Below are positions 51,735 to 62,850 of a stretch of 64,000 bases of DNA, in pieces. Location of the stretch: positions 1,178,001 through 1,242,000 of the forward strand of contig BLLK01000062.1 in assembly GCA_021927905.1 (NCBI GenBank), given 5' to 3'. Source of the DNA: Chaetoceros tenuissimus (Eukaryota; Bacillariophyta; Thalassiosirophyceae; Chaetocerotales; Chaetocerotaceae). The position numbers and the translations under genes were made by a program. Under the pieces are notes generated by a model that saw nothing but the letters and a program-made list of their open reading frames with translations, ran no database searches and was not told the origin of the DNA. Position 1 is the stretch's first letter. Every line of letters begins with the position of its first letter.

Positions 51735-53766
51735 ATGAGACTATCTACATCTGCTTTTGCTGTAGCCATGTCACTGTATAGTGTTGTGGCATCTCCAATT
51801 GGAAGTTCTGAAACTCAAAAGGCGAATGTTCATCCACCAAGGTCTCTTCATGCTGCATCTGCTTGGGAAGAGTATAATACTACAGACCTTCAGTTTCAAG
51901 AGGAAGGAAATGCCCTTATTGGTATCGACAAGTACGATTACTTTGGAAGCTCAGTTGCAATCAATGGAAATGGACACCGCGTGGCGATTGGTTCTCGTGG
52001 AAGGTATGGCTATGATGGAGCCGTTTTTGTTTACGAAGCTAGTGTTGCAAAAGGACCCTGGAATCCTATGGGACAAGTGCTTGAAGGGGAAGGAGGAGAT
52101 TTCGCTAGCTCCCTTGATTTAAACCATGATGGTACTATCTTAGTAGTTGGTGCCCCTTATATGAATGGGGATAAAGGAGCCGTAAAGGTTTACAAGTTTG
52201 ACTATATATGGGAACTCATGGGCGAGATCCATGGCGAGGTAAATGTTGGCAGAGCTGGTCATTCAGTTTCGATTAGCGGCGATGGCAAAACAATTGCATC
52301 TGGTGCACCAGAGAGTAATGACGGCTTTGGACGAGTGTCAATGTGGAAATGGAATGAGAGTGTCCAGCAATGGAAACCTGCAGGTGAAGGGCATAACATT
52401 GATGGGACACAAAAAATGTTTTTGGGAGGATCCGTTTCTGTCAACTATGATGGAACTCGAGTTGTGATAGGAGCAAAACTAATGACACCTTCCATTGGAG
52501 GAGTAGAGTATGAGTATGGAGGTGGTGTTGAAGTGTATGATTTTGACAATAATTCCTGGCGCAAGAATTCCGAAACAATTCACGGAGACAAAGATTTTTC
52601 CCACTTTGGCCACTCAGTGGACATTTCTTATTCAGGCAACAGAATCATTGTTGGAGCATACAGTGAAAACAAAAGCTCCGGAAAAGTCTTTGTTTTTGAA
52701 CTTGATAATACATTCTTTCAAGACTGGAAACTGTTGGGACAAGAAATTTTGAAAGATTCGGAAGACAGTAAGCTTGGTAGCGATGTTAGTATTTCTGGAA
52801 CAGGAGACGTCATTGCTATTAGTGCACCGGATAATGATCAAATCTCAAAAAATTCTGGAAAGATTGAAGTTTTCCGCTTCGATGAAGCTAAAAAATTATG
52901 GGTCAGAATTGGCATGGGAATATCTGATTATGATATCGCAGACGATGACCTAAATGATGGAGATGCTATTGCTTTGAGTGAATATGGTGACCATGTTGTC
53001 ATAGGTGTGTGAATGATTTTTAGGTTAGGATTTTCTAGGTATTTTTGTTGACGGATTACAGACTGACGTAGTATTTGATTTGTTTTTTGTCATAGGTTCT
53101 CAGTCTGGAGAATATTACAAGGGAGTGGCTGAGATATTCAAGGCTGAACCATTCAGTGAAAAAATACCACCTCAAATTCCTCAGGATCTGCCTGAAGACC
53201 CAACCGAGAAGTTATTCCATGGAGATATTGTAAGCATTTTTCTTGGAGCTTTGTTTTCAGTCTGCTTAGTGACCTTGTATGCTATGAGAGCAATTAAGGG
53301 GAAGAAGAAGAAGTCACCTGAAAACATCATGGAATATATTGACGAATTTCATGATCAAGGCAATAATGTGCATGTCCGAAGAAGCGCAACTGGAGAAGGA
53401 ATGCATGGTGTATACGGAAGCGAACACTTTTCTACCTCACCTTTTGGTAACGACTTGAATGCTTCTGATTGGAAACATGTTCACATGCTCAATATGCATG
53501 ATATCATTGTAAATGATGATCCATCTAAGAACAGCAGTAAGCACAATGCGCGCCAGACAAAGAATTCTCCACGAGGAGTTACATTGGAATCCCTCGCCGA
53601 AGAAAATTTGAGTGTCGCAGAATCAAATACCAATGATGACGACAGCCAGGTTAGTTTTGAGACTTCGAATACTGACAACAGTCATTACTACAAAAAATGG
53701 TACGGCGGGAAAAAGAACAAAAAATCTCCTGTCCAAAAAACACCTTCATCCATGACATTTGTCTAG
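51735..53766 (+). CDS. Single-pass FG-GAP/beta-propeller surface protein, 646 aa, two exons
   Basis: Exons 51735..53004 and 53096..53766 (GTGTGT...CATAG, phase 1) total 647 codons. A signal peptide (STSAFAVAMSLYSVVASP) is followed by about seven propeller blades of the type FGSSVAINGNGHRVAIGS, HSVSISGDGKTIASGAPES, GGSVSVNYDGTRVVIGAK and SDVSISGTGDVIAISAPDN. The last blade runs across the intron (HVVIGSQSGEYY). A single transmembrane span lies near residues 468-490 (IVSIFLGALFSVCLVTLYAM), then a basic stop-transfer KGKKKK and a roughly 155-residue cytoplasmic tail. The topology is integrin-alpha-like: extracellular propeller, one span, short tail. Candidate roles are adhesion or surface sensing; no ligand is known. 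Confidence 0.85.
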
Positions 53767-53876
53767 AAAATTTCAAGAGAAAATTTTAATCTTTAATTTT
53801 GTGTCTACATAATTTCGTAATGTTTCGATTCTTAATTTCCATTCTATTTTATTTTTACAAGTTTGTAATAGAGAAA

Positions 53877-56800
53877 TTACTGATTTGCGTAGCGATACTC
53901 TTCGATGACAGTATTGAGTCTTTTAATAACCATTTCCTTCTCTTCTAAGTCTTGTTCTAATTTTGTACACTCACGGAATCTTGCCATGACACCCATATTA
54001 ATTGATTGATACTCAGATAGACCCTTTAGCATTTCCAATTCTTTTTGCAGTGCAGTCATAGCAGTCTTCCGTTCATTATCTTTAGCCAAGAGACTTTCAA
54101 TTATAGTATTCTTTGCAGCTAGTTTCTTATTGTACTGTTCCAACTCTTCACCTAGTGTTTCAAGTTGCAACTCAAGATCTTCCTCAGCCTTGTCAAAGTT
54201 TTTCAGAGTTAATTCAAACCTAGCTTCAACGTCTGGATCCAACTCTACGGGTTGACCCCCATTTCGAAGAGATTCAATTTGATTTGATAAGTTACTTTCG
54301 AGCAAATGCAATGATATTTTTTGATAATCATTCAAAAGTACAAGTTTGTCCGACATTGAAATCAAGAAAGATTTGCTCGGACTCATAAATTCTTCTTCCA
54401 ATTCTTCTTCTGATTCTCTAGAGTCTTCCATCCTATTCAAGAGATTGTTAAGCTTGGCAATGGTTGCATCTTGCATTTCTTGAAGTAATGATATTTTTCG
54501 AAGGTTCAAAATGGAGCCGCGAGGCCCTGCAGTTTTTAAACTCTATTTCAAATTAATTCAGAGATAATTAGAAAAATGTTCGTATGAAACCAATAAGTGA
54601 CAGTCAAAACATGCTTACCTGCTCAAGCCCATTTATCTTTGCTTTGAGCTGACCAATCATTTTATCCTTTTTCGCTATTATTTCCCTCAAATCATCAGGG
54701 GACAAATCATCATCTAAATCCTCAACACTGAAGGTCGAAGATGTGGATCTACGCATACTTTCTAGTTTCTTCTTTGATTTTCCACTATAGCTCTCATCAA
54801 GCGCTTTTAATTCTAGTTCCCTGGCCTCCAAAGCTCGACTTAAATCGTCTACCTGGGATTTCAAAACAATCTCTACATTTGCCTTTTCTTTCAGTGTTTC
54901 AATACGATCCTTCAATACTTTGGTCTCATTCTGAAGCTCTTCAATTCGAGATTGATCTTGGTTTGCCTTCTCCTTGAGAGCTGCGATGTATTCTGTATGC
55001 ACATCAGAATTCACTTCAGCATTTGCAGCTCCCTCAGATAATTGAGATTCAAGATTGGCAAGCTTGTCAGCATTTGGGTTCGTACCGCTTTGGTATACAG
55101 CCAGTTTCTTGCTTGTTTCATCTAACTTTTTCATCATTTCCTTTGCCTGATTTCTCTGACGAATGATGGTGAGCTGATGTAATTTGCATATTCTTTCCAA
55201 TTGTTTGATTTCTTCATCTGTATACTTGGAGAGATTTGTGATTGTATGCTGTTTTCCACCACCAGTTAGCCTACCTAGAACACCTTTCCCTTCAGTGCCA
55301 GCTCGAAGTGCTTCAATCTCATCATCTTTTTCTTTAATTGACATGATAGTCTCCTCAAGTAAACCCCCAACAGTTTCAATTTCATCCTGCAGGGATTTGA
55401 TGTTCTCCTTAAGACGATCATTTTCCCTTGACACTTCTTCTATCTCCTGAGAGGCTGGGGTGGTAGCTGCCTCCGATGTCGCCTCACCAACCTCATGTGC
55501 CGAATTTCCACTGGCGCTGTTATCTTTCAATGGTCGCTCTTCAAGCTTCTTGGACTCTAACTCACGTATCTGATCCTCAAGCGAAGATATATGTTGTTCA
55601 AAGTACAGCTTTTCAGAAGATAAACGACTAATTTCTTCTTTCAAAGATTCCTCTACTTCTTCAGCCTGACGCTTGTATTTAGTCTTCTCGTCAAGAAGCT
55701 TATTGATTTCATCCTTGTGACATTTCTTCATATCAGAAATAACCTTCTTATATTCCTTCTTCTCAGCAATCAAACCTTCGATCTCATGCTTGTACCCTTC
55801 TTCAACATCAGCGAATTTATTTTCATCTTCTTTTGTGATCTTACCAGAAGACATCCCGTTACCGACTGAGGACTGGCTTTTCAGATCTTTGATTTCGTCC
55901 AATAAACTATTTTCTCTATCTTCCATCTCTTTCATAGCTTCATCATGTGCAGCAATGGCATCCTCGAGGTCATGTTCGTATGCGTCCCTCTCTTCTATTA
56001 ACTTACTAATTTCAAATTTCATTTCTCTCTTCAACTTTTCTATAATACTATTCTTTTCTCTTAATTCAGAAAGAACTTGTTTATGATCATCTGGGCTAAT
56101 AGTCTGAACCCCGGGAAGCACAATTGGACTTCCATTGAATGTTGCAAGGTTCCTTTTCACAGATGAGTCTTTAGTCATAGACGAGCTCACTCCTGATGCA
56201 TGTTTCATAGCTCTTGAAGCAGCCATTGCTACCCTCGCCTTGACTGTTCCTGTAGGGATACTTTTATTTAACTCTAGATTTCGTTTTGCTCGAGCTACTG
56301 CACCTTCTGCTTTTTGCTCCACACTAGCACTTTGTGAAATAGCTGCTGCATCATCTTCAACGACATTTCCAAGATTCGATATTTTTTGTTCCAGTTTCAA
56401 GATATCAGCGTCCTTCTCGCTCACATCAGTTCTTAACTCATCAATTATTCGGGACTGTTCTTGAATTTCTTGTCGAGACTCCAAAATCATAGATTTCTGC
56501 TCTGTAATCAATTCACTTTGGTTCTGTATCTTCTGGTCTTTCTCCTCCAGTATTGCTTCATGCTCTCGTTTCAATTCAATTATCTTAGCTTCTGCATCGG
56601 CAACCGATTGCTGTTGAGCCCGCATGAGTTGGATTCGTATTTCTTCTACTTCTTCTCTAGAGTAACTTTCTTTCTCACTGAAATCATGAGAGGAGATATC
56701 AACTGCTTCCCTCGTTTCTTTCTTCCATTCATCCATAGACCTCTGCAGTGCATCTATGATGACATCTTTGGACTCCAACTCTGTTCGTAACATTTCAAGT

Positions 56801-58398
56801 TCGTTACGAGAGTTATCGCCATTAGTGGACCCAAATGATCGAATCCTGTCCATAACACCGGTTCCGTTTTTGACTATGCTTCTCAATTCTTCATTTTCCC
56901 TCATTACTTGTTCGTCCTTTTCTTCAAGTCTAATTTTATCATTCTCCATTGCCGTGATTCTATCCACCAAGTTACCCACCTTTTGATTCATATCATTGAT
57001 CACATATTGCTTATCCTCTACATCCTTGATAGTTTCTGCAGCAACCTGAAATAAATCACAATAGGCTTGCACTCGCTCTTCTTCAGACAACTTCATAAAG
57101 TCATTGATATGGACCGCGTCCATAGCGGTTTGAATAGACTCACCAATACTCGATGCATCTACCGAAACTGCATCTGATCCCATATGAATGTTTTTCAGTG
57201 GTCTAGCAAATGGTGAATGCCTCCCAAAAGATAATGGAGTATTAGATCTGCTTGACTGTTTTGCTGGTGAAGGGGTATATGGTGAACTTCTTTCAGTTGC
57301 AACTTTGTGACGCAATTTCCTTCTATCAAATTGTGGTGACGCAAGTGCAACTTCTGAAGAATCATGAGTCAGATTTACATCCTTTTCTTCAGGTGGAGGT
57401 GGCGGCGGAATTGAAACATTTAAAGATCTTCTACCCTGTTCATCAGATGGGGCAGAAGTGATATTTGCATCATATTGTGAAAATGGGTGGCTCAATGCAT
57501 CAGGAATATCTCCTTCAATTTTCTTGGAAATTTTACGAGTAGGTGTGAATCCAAATACTCTATTTGCAACAGGCGATGCAGTGACCATAGGATTATGTGC
57601 AATGGCTTGTGACCGCTTTGGTGAATTAGTTGCATAGTTCTGATCAAATTCTGCAAATGGATCACTGGGAAAATCAAAATTATCAATACCTGAAGTAGAG
57701 TCATTAAATTGATCTCTAGTCTTCCACGGATCATTAAAATTTGGTGAAGCAAAGGTTGTAAAAGTATCTACGGCTGTCTCCATTCTAGATGGTAAAATAG
57801 AATGTTTGGTGAAGCTACCAGACTGATGAATAGTCTCAAATGGAGATGAGGCATTTTTCCGATGATTCTTATTAGCCTCCTGTTTCAAATGATTCTTTAT
57901 AAATTCCCTTCGTTTTGCTTTATTCATCGCTCCAATTTTGAGCGAGCTCAAAGATTTATCATCATCGGTCAAGTCCTGATCTTCACCAGGATAAGGGTTC
58001 TGATACTGCAATTGGCGACTCATACTTGGTTTCTCTTCAATACTCAAATCATCTGCATCAAGAATAGCTTCGATACCTGCTCCATCACTGCTATCATCAT
58101 CTTCTACATATTTCACTTGCTGAAATGGTACAAATTTCTGCTCAATCATTTTGGTTGCTCCCACGTCCAAAACAGAGCCTTCTTCTTGGGAAGGACTCAT
58201 GACGATTTCCTGTGTCTGTAAAGATTGAGGTTGATTCTTATTTTTTCTATTTTTGCTTTTCGGTGATGACCGGAAGATGCTTCGTTTCTTCTCCTCCTGT
58301 GGCTTCAATGGAGGTCTCGCAGCTATTGGTTCCGAGAAATTAAAGCTTCCATCTTCCTTCTTGCTGCTTCTTTTCGGTGATCGTCGAAATGTCGGCAT
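53877..58398 (-). CDS. Large coiled-coil protein, 1481 aa, two exons
   Basis: Exons 54619..58398 and 53877..54542 (CAG, GTAAGC ... AAATAG, phase 0) total 1482 codons. The N-terminus is basic and Ser/Pro-rich (TFRRSPKRSSKKEDG), then disordered to about residue 420. Heptad-rich coiled coils cover most of 430-1150 and 1200-1480 (ESKDVIIDALQRSMDEWKKE, LKENIKSLQDEIETVGGLL, LKDRIETLKEKANVE). A short basic/Gly break (GVLGRLTGGGKQ) sits near 1060. No motor, kinase or GRIP domain is seen. It resembles golgin- or centrosome-type tethers only in being long and coiled. Tail to tail with the FG-GAP gene, 110 bases apart. Confidence 0.8.
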
Positions 58399-58874
58399 AT
58401 TGTTTTTTTCTACAAGATGTGAATGAGACGATTATCCTAATGAATTTCAAGGGTTTGTATAGCACTCTAGTTATGGCAATTGCCCTTTAGCATAGGTGTC
58501 ATATGCATTGAATTATATATTCAGTGCTTCAAAAACGCAAGAAAGGCAAGAAGAGGAACGAACGAAAGTACTCCAACGCTCTTGTTGGAGCTTCATTCAT
58601 GTCTTATGATGAGCTATGCAAGTGCTATGCAAGATCAATGAAGCACGAGTGACTTCATCCGATGCGAACCCGATTGATCTCATCTTTTTCTTAGCATGAA
58701 ACTTTACACCCCATCTAAAGAGGGTTGATTTATGAAGGAATTCGATGGAAGCACAGAGGCATCTCTTCATCTCTTCCAAAAATAAATGATACCATACCAT
58801 GATACCAAACACCAAATAAAGATACCAACCACGCTTTACCAACCATTTACAAAACAATAACATCTATATCAGCA
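58399..58874. promoter_or_regulatory. Divergent promoter region, coiled-coil gene and CacyBP gene
   Basis: 476 bases. GAAAGGCAAGAAGAGGAACG near 58541-58560 is purine-rich. Two GATACCA repeats occur just before the CacyBP start (near 58790-58826). No defined element. Confidence 0.4.
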
Positions 58875-59690
58875 ATGCTCCAATCAGAAGAAAGACTAGC
58901 AGATGCAAAGGAGATTGAAAGTCTCTTGGCGAAAGAAGGGCTCATTCAGCGTCCATCTGTGAGAGCTCACCTTGAAGCTCTTGTACAAAAAGTAAAGAGA
59001 GACGCCAATGCTCTAAAAAAAGTAGAAGCGAGCCAGAAAAAACTACAAGAAGCATCCACCGAGGAAACAAAAGATGAGCCAAAGGAAGAATCTCCAGCCG
59101 TTGAACATGCCGAAGAACCTACCAAACCAACTCCAGCTTTACCAACGCCAGCTGCACAGGCATCCATTGCTCTATCCCCTTCTCTGAAATATATTCCAAT
59201 TGATAAATTCTCTTTTGACGCAGGCGGGTACAACTCGCCAACTGTTACAATCTATATTCCTATTGCAGACATTGGTCAGCATTCGAAAGAAAAGATTGCA
59301 TGTAAATTCACAAAAACTTCGTTTGATCTGACCATTTCAGAATTTGCCGATAAAAATTATCGTCTATTGAATGACAATCTTGAGCATGAAATTGATCCTG
59401 ACCAATCAAAAATGAAAATAAGGGCAAATAAAATCATTTTGAAATTGCAAAAGACCAAGAGTGATTATGGAACATATGATACATGGAACAATTTGAGTAG
59501 TAAGAAGAAGAAGGAGGAGAAAAAGAGAAACACTGATCCTCAGAGTAGCATCATGGATTTGATGAAGGAAATGTATGACAGTGGGGATGATAATATGAAG
59601 AAAATGATTGGAGAGACAATGATGAAGCAAAGAGAGGGTAAATTGAATGGATCGCCAGGAGGAGATGGATTGGGAGATATGAACTTTTAG
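58875..59690 (+). CDS. CACYBP: CacyBP/SIP-like CS-SGS domain protein, 271 aa
   Basis: A single exon. The N-terminal helical region (residues 1-70: LADAKEIESLLAKEG, RAHLEALVQKVKRDA) matches the CacyBP dimerisation part. A Pro/Glu linker leads to a CS domain (about 110-200: YIPIDKFSFDAGGYNSPTVT, IACKFTKTSFDLTI) and the SGS-type tail (DYGTYDTWNNLSSKK, SSIMDLMKEMYDSGDDNMKKMIGETM). CacyBP/SIP links SKP1 and SIAH-type ubiquitin ligases and binds Hsp90-related clients in the cytosol. The domain order and length are normal for the family. The Pro-rich linker between the two parts is somewhat longer than usual. Confidence 0.9.
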   Translation: MLQSEERLADAKEIESLLAKEGLIQRPSVRAHLEALVQKVKRDANALKKVEASQKKLQEASTEETKDEPKEESPAVEHAEEPTKPTPALPTPAAQASIALSPSLKYIPIDKFSFDAGGYNSPTVTIYIPIADIGQHSKEKIACKFTKTSFDLTISEFADKNYRLLNDNLEHEIDPDQSKMKIRANKIILKLQKTKSDYGTYDTWNNLSSKKKKEEKKRNTDPQSSIMDLMKEMYDSGDDNMKKMIGETMMKQREGKLNGSPGGDGLGDMNF

Positions 59691-60951
59691 AAATGAAGTA
59701 GACTAGGATCAATTATAGGGGAGTTAGTTTAGTGGTAAAAATATTAGATCTTCATTCATTCCAGAGGTTTCTTTGATATTACATAGCCGCATTTTAAACC
59801 CCATGTATTGATTGTTTTCAATAGAAAAATTCAAATGAAAAATCTTCCTGCTCATCAAACATACTCGTAGTCACAGAAAAACCTTGATGTTTTATGCAAC
59901 TCTAAGAGATCATCCCCTCCGAAGCAAGAATTGCGTAGAGAGCAGTTACACAGAACTTTTCGATCTCAACATCGGGTGATTTGTGATCGTTGTAAGACTA
60001 CTTTCACCGCCACTTCTTTTCCAATTTTCTTTTCCTCTTCTTCATTCCAACCGAATATTCCTTCCCATGAATGGTGCGACTTTTTTTTATAACTATAACT
60101 GACATAGAAACTTTTTATCATTTTAGGCTTCTCGGAGCCAGAAGCATGAATACCATAAGTACGTACGGAGCCAATGTGATGCCTTCCCTCCCGTCCAAAT
60201 GAGATGAAGAATGAAGATAGTTTCTTCATTATCGGTTTGTCAGGGAACCGATTCCTTACCCCGTTTATTTTTCCGTTCGTGCGTGCGTTCGTTCGTTCGT
60301 GTCACACTACTAACAGATGACCCCAACGGGGTGAAATGATTCGCTCCGTTCTATTGTTCGCGTCGCACTACTAACTGTTGACTCTGAATGGGTGAAGATG
60401 ATTCGTTCGTTCTCACAATTAGTAACTACCTACTTGACATGATTGACGGATAGAAGGTCAGACTGTCTGCAGTAAAGTAGACACTCTACCTAGGACCATT
60501 CTTCTATTGTACAGGCATTCTATAACACAGTGCTGTACCTCTTTACTTCTTACAAAATAGGGTGAACCTACTATGTACTATCATTTACTTTTAGTTTCGA
60601 TGAGAAAAAACAAACAAACCGATTTCAACCTGACTTGTTATTAATTGAATTGCAGTATTGCAGTAGAAGCAATAAAAACCTCTACTGATAAAAGGCACAT
60701 CTTCAGTACACCTCTTTGTAATCCAGACGATATTTAAGAGTTTCGGACTACATTCCATCAGTTGTGATTTCTTTTGCCAACGCTAGAGTTAGAAATTACT
60801 TCATAGCGCACCTCTATTTTTAGATCTTACGGAAAAACAAAGGCTGAGAAACGAAAACAGAACCTTCCTGTAGCTGCTGCTCTGTCTTGCCAGTTATTAG
60901 TTCGTGAAATAGATCGTCGGCACATACACCACTCAGTAAAATATATACCTT
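59691..60951. other. Intergenic, 1.26 kb, with CGTT microsatellite and local duplication
   Basis: No supported gene. The left part holds the CacyBP 3' end and a tRNA-like A box that does not fold into a tRNA. The middle has a (CGTT)n tract and an imperfect 60-bp duplication. The right part is the promoter side of the gene at 60952. Confidence 0.5.
60274..60412. repeat. CGTT microsatellite and imperfect tandem duplication (about 60 bp)
   Basis: CGTTCGTGCGTGCGTTCGTT at 60274-60293 is followed by two related segments: GTTCGTGTCACACTACTAAC from 60295 and GTTCGCGTCGCACTACTAAC from 60356. Each ends in GGGTGAA...GATTCG then CGTTCT, with several mismatches between them. Confidence 0.8.
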
Positions 60952-62628
60952 ATGATGGTGGGCGCTGCGATTCAATCTAATCCAATGTCTTCTAGTGGTT
61001 CGGTCGGATCAAAGTCTAAAAGTAGTCGTATATCATCACTTAGTCTATCTAATGGAGCCTCTTCAGCAGCAATCGCCAGCCTGAAAATGGAGCGGAACTT
61101 GTTGGAGCGCATGGTGCAAGAAAGAGATGAAAAAATTTCATCGCTACAAAAGAGCATCGAAGTGCAGACAGAACATGTAAATAAGCTCCAGGCTAAGATT
61201 GAAATCAATGAAAGGCGTCAAAAACAAATCGAGAGTAGACACAAGTTGAAACTTGACAATATGGAGCATGAGAAGAATATGCTGAAGTCGCAGCTGAAGG
61301 TGATGCATGAAGAACTGAAGCGTATTTCCACCGACCCTGTGCACAACGCACTCAGTAGCGCTGCATCCAAGGGGTCAGATGGTTCGGTGAACCTGAGCCA
61401 AATGATGCCCGCAGGAAACCCGTTCGGTGCAGAGTTGGAACAAGATCCAAAACGAGCCGAGAAGATCAAACTTGCTAATAGTGCACAGGGTGTGTTGCTA
61501 CAGCAACAGCTATATCAAGCTATGAATTCGCTTATGCAACTCCGTGAGCAAACTGCTGCTATGAAAGAAAACTATGATGAAATTGTCACTAGTCTACAAA
61601 AGGACTTGGTGTTCGCCCAGGATGCAAAGGCGTCTACCGAGAGTGAACTCCTGAGTCAGATATCTTTGTTGGATCAACAACGAGTAACAATGGAAAAAGC
61701 GTTACAGCATCAACTTGCACAAAAAGACGTTCGAATCAAGAGGTTGGAGAAAAGATTACGGAAGTTGGACAATATCGACGATGATGAAGACGAAGATATC
61801 GAATACGGCGACGACACAGACAATCAAAGTAAGGATTCTTTCAGAGCTAATGGCCAATTATCCTTCAAAAGTCTCGGATCAGACACCCTTGGGTCCAATG
61901 ATGATGACTACCAAAATTACAAACGAAAGTTTGAAAATAGAAAACAACAAAATGAAGCCATCAGCTTTTTGACCAGGGACTCTAATCCACAAAACAAATC
62001 GATTGGTTTATTAGACTCGTCCGAGAGTGAGTTGAGAAATCCATACTCAATGGCAACGAACCAACCTTTCAAAGATAGCAAGCATAGCTTTTCACCTTCT
62101 TCACGTTCAGTGGGTTCAAGATCCTATGTCCCTTCCTCGAGGTCGGTAGGTTCGAGAAATTCAAATGGCAGTGCTTCTGCTGCTTCTTCCACCCGAGACT
62201 CCGCAAGGCTGTTGTTAGAGCAGAGTAGAAATAGAGCTGCAGCACTTCTTCAGCAGCACTCTTTGCGTTCAAGAGGTTCTTCAAATGGTTCAGTGGGATC
62301 TGCTAGCGGACGGTCTAGACGTAAATCAACCTATACTGCTGGAACATTGAAGAATGCTTTATCGGAATTTTCGATTCAAGAAGAAGATGAAGATGGTGAT
62401 AATGATGATGCTAGATCTGTAGTATCTCATATTTCGCAAGCCAGTGAGGCAGCGTCGATGGCGTCCAATCTTCTGAAAGAGAGCCGCATGCGCGCCTTGA
62501 AGCTACTTAGTAAAAGTACCCCTGCTCCTCCTACAGAAATAACCCAAGTTCAATCTTCAGATAGTGACGGCTTTGGTGAAATTGTTCACATACCAACAAC
62601 AGAGAGTGATGATTTAGATTTGACTTAA
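60952..62628 (+). CDS. Ser-rich coiled-coil protein, 558 aa
   Basis: A single exon starting ATGATG; either ATG is possible. The Ser/Gly-rich N-terminus (SSGSVGSKSKSSRISSLSLS) is followed by coiled coils near residues 45-130 (LERMVQERDEKISSLQKSIE, NKLQAKIEINERRQKQ) and 175-275 (LLQQQLYQAMNSLMQLRE, QLAQKDVRIKRLEKRLRKL). An acidic stretch (DNIDDDEDEDIEYGDD) comes next, then a long Ser/Arg-rich region with repeated SRSVGSR motifs and AAALLQQHSLRSRG. No catalytic domain is present. The Ser-Arg-Ser repeats look like kinase targets. Unknown function, possibly cytoskeletal or centrosomal by analogy with other long coiled coils. Confidence 0.75.
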   Translation: MMVGAAIQSNPMSSSGSVGSKSKSSRISSLSLSNGASSAAIASLKMERNLLERMVQERDEKISSLQKSIEVQTEHVNKLQAKIEINERRQKQIESRHKLKLDNMEHEKNMLKSQLKVMHEELKRISTDPVHNALSSAASKGSDGSVNLSQMMPAGNPFGAELEQDPKRAEKIKLANSAQGVLLQQQLYQAMNSLMQLREQTAAMKENYDEIVTSLQKDLVFAQDAKASTESELLSQISLLDQQRVTMEKALQHQLAQKDVRIKRLEKRLRKLDNIDDDEDEDIEYGDDTDNQSKDSFRANGQLSFKSLGSDTLGSNDDDYQNYKRKFENRKQQNEAISFLTRDSNPQNKSIGLLDSSESELRNPYSMATNQPFKDSKHSFSPSSRSVGSRSYVPSSRSVGSRNSNGSASAASSTRDSARLLLEQSRNRAAALLQQHSLRSRGSSNGSVGSASGRSRRKSTYTAGTLKNALSEFSIQEEDEDGDNDDARSVVSHISQASEAASMASNLLKESRMRALKLLSKSTPAPPTEITQVQSSDSDGFGEIVHIPTTESDDLDLT

Positions 62629-62850
62629 ACCATGAAATTGTGCTGACCTTGTAATATCGGTAACAACCTCCAAATGTGCAATTACACTAGGGGAGATGTG
62701 TGTCTAAGAATTATAAAATGGAATGTTTTTATTTATCATGTCTCTATTGCTTTGGTCATTTTTAATGATTTATTTACGTATATTCATCTCTTCAAACACA
62801 ATTTGACATGATTTTCTTGACAGAAAAATCTCTTTCCATACTTTCTCTTT

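Noticed and set aside
59718-59790. tRNA-like A box (GTTAGTTTAGTGGTAAAA)
   Set aside because: No anticodon stem, no proper B box and no matching 3' acceptor strand follow.
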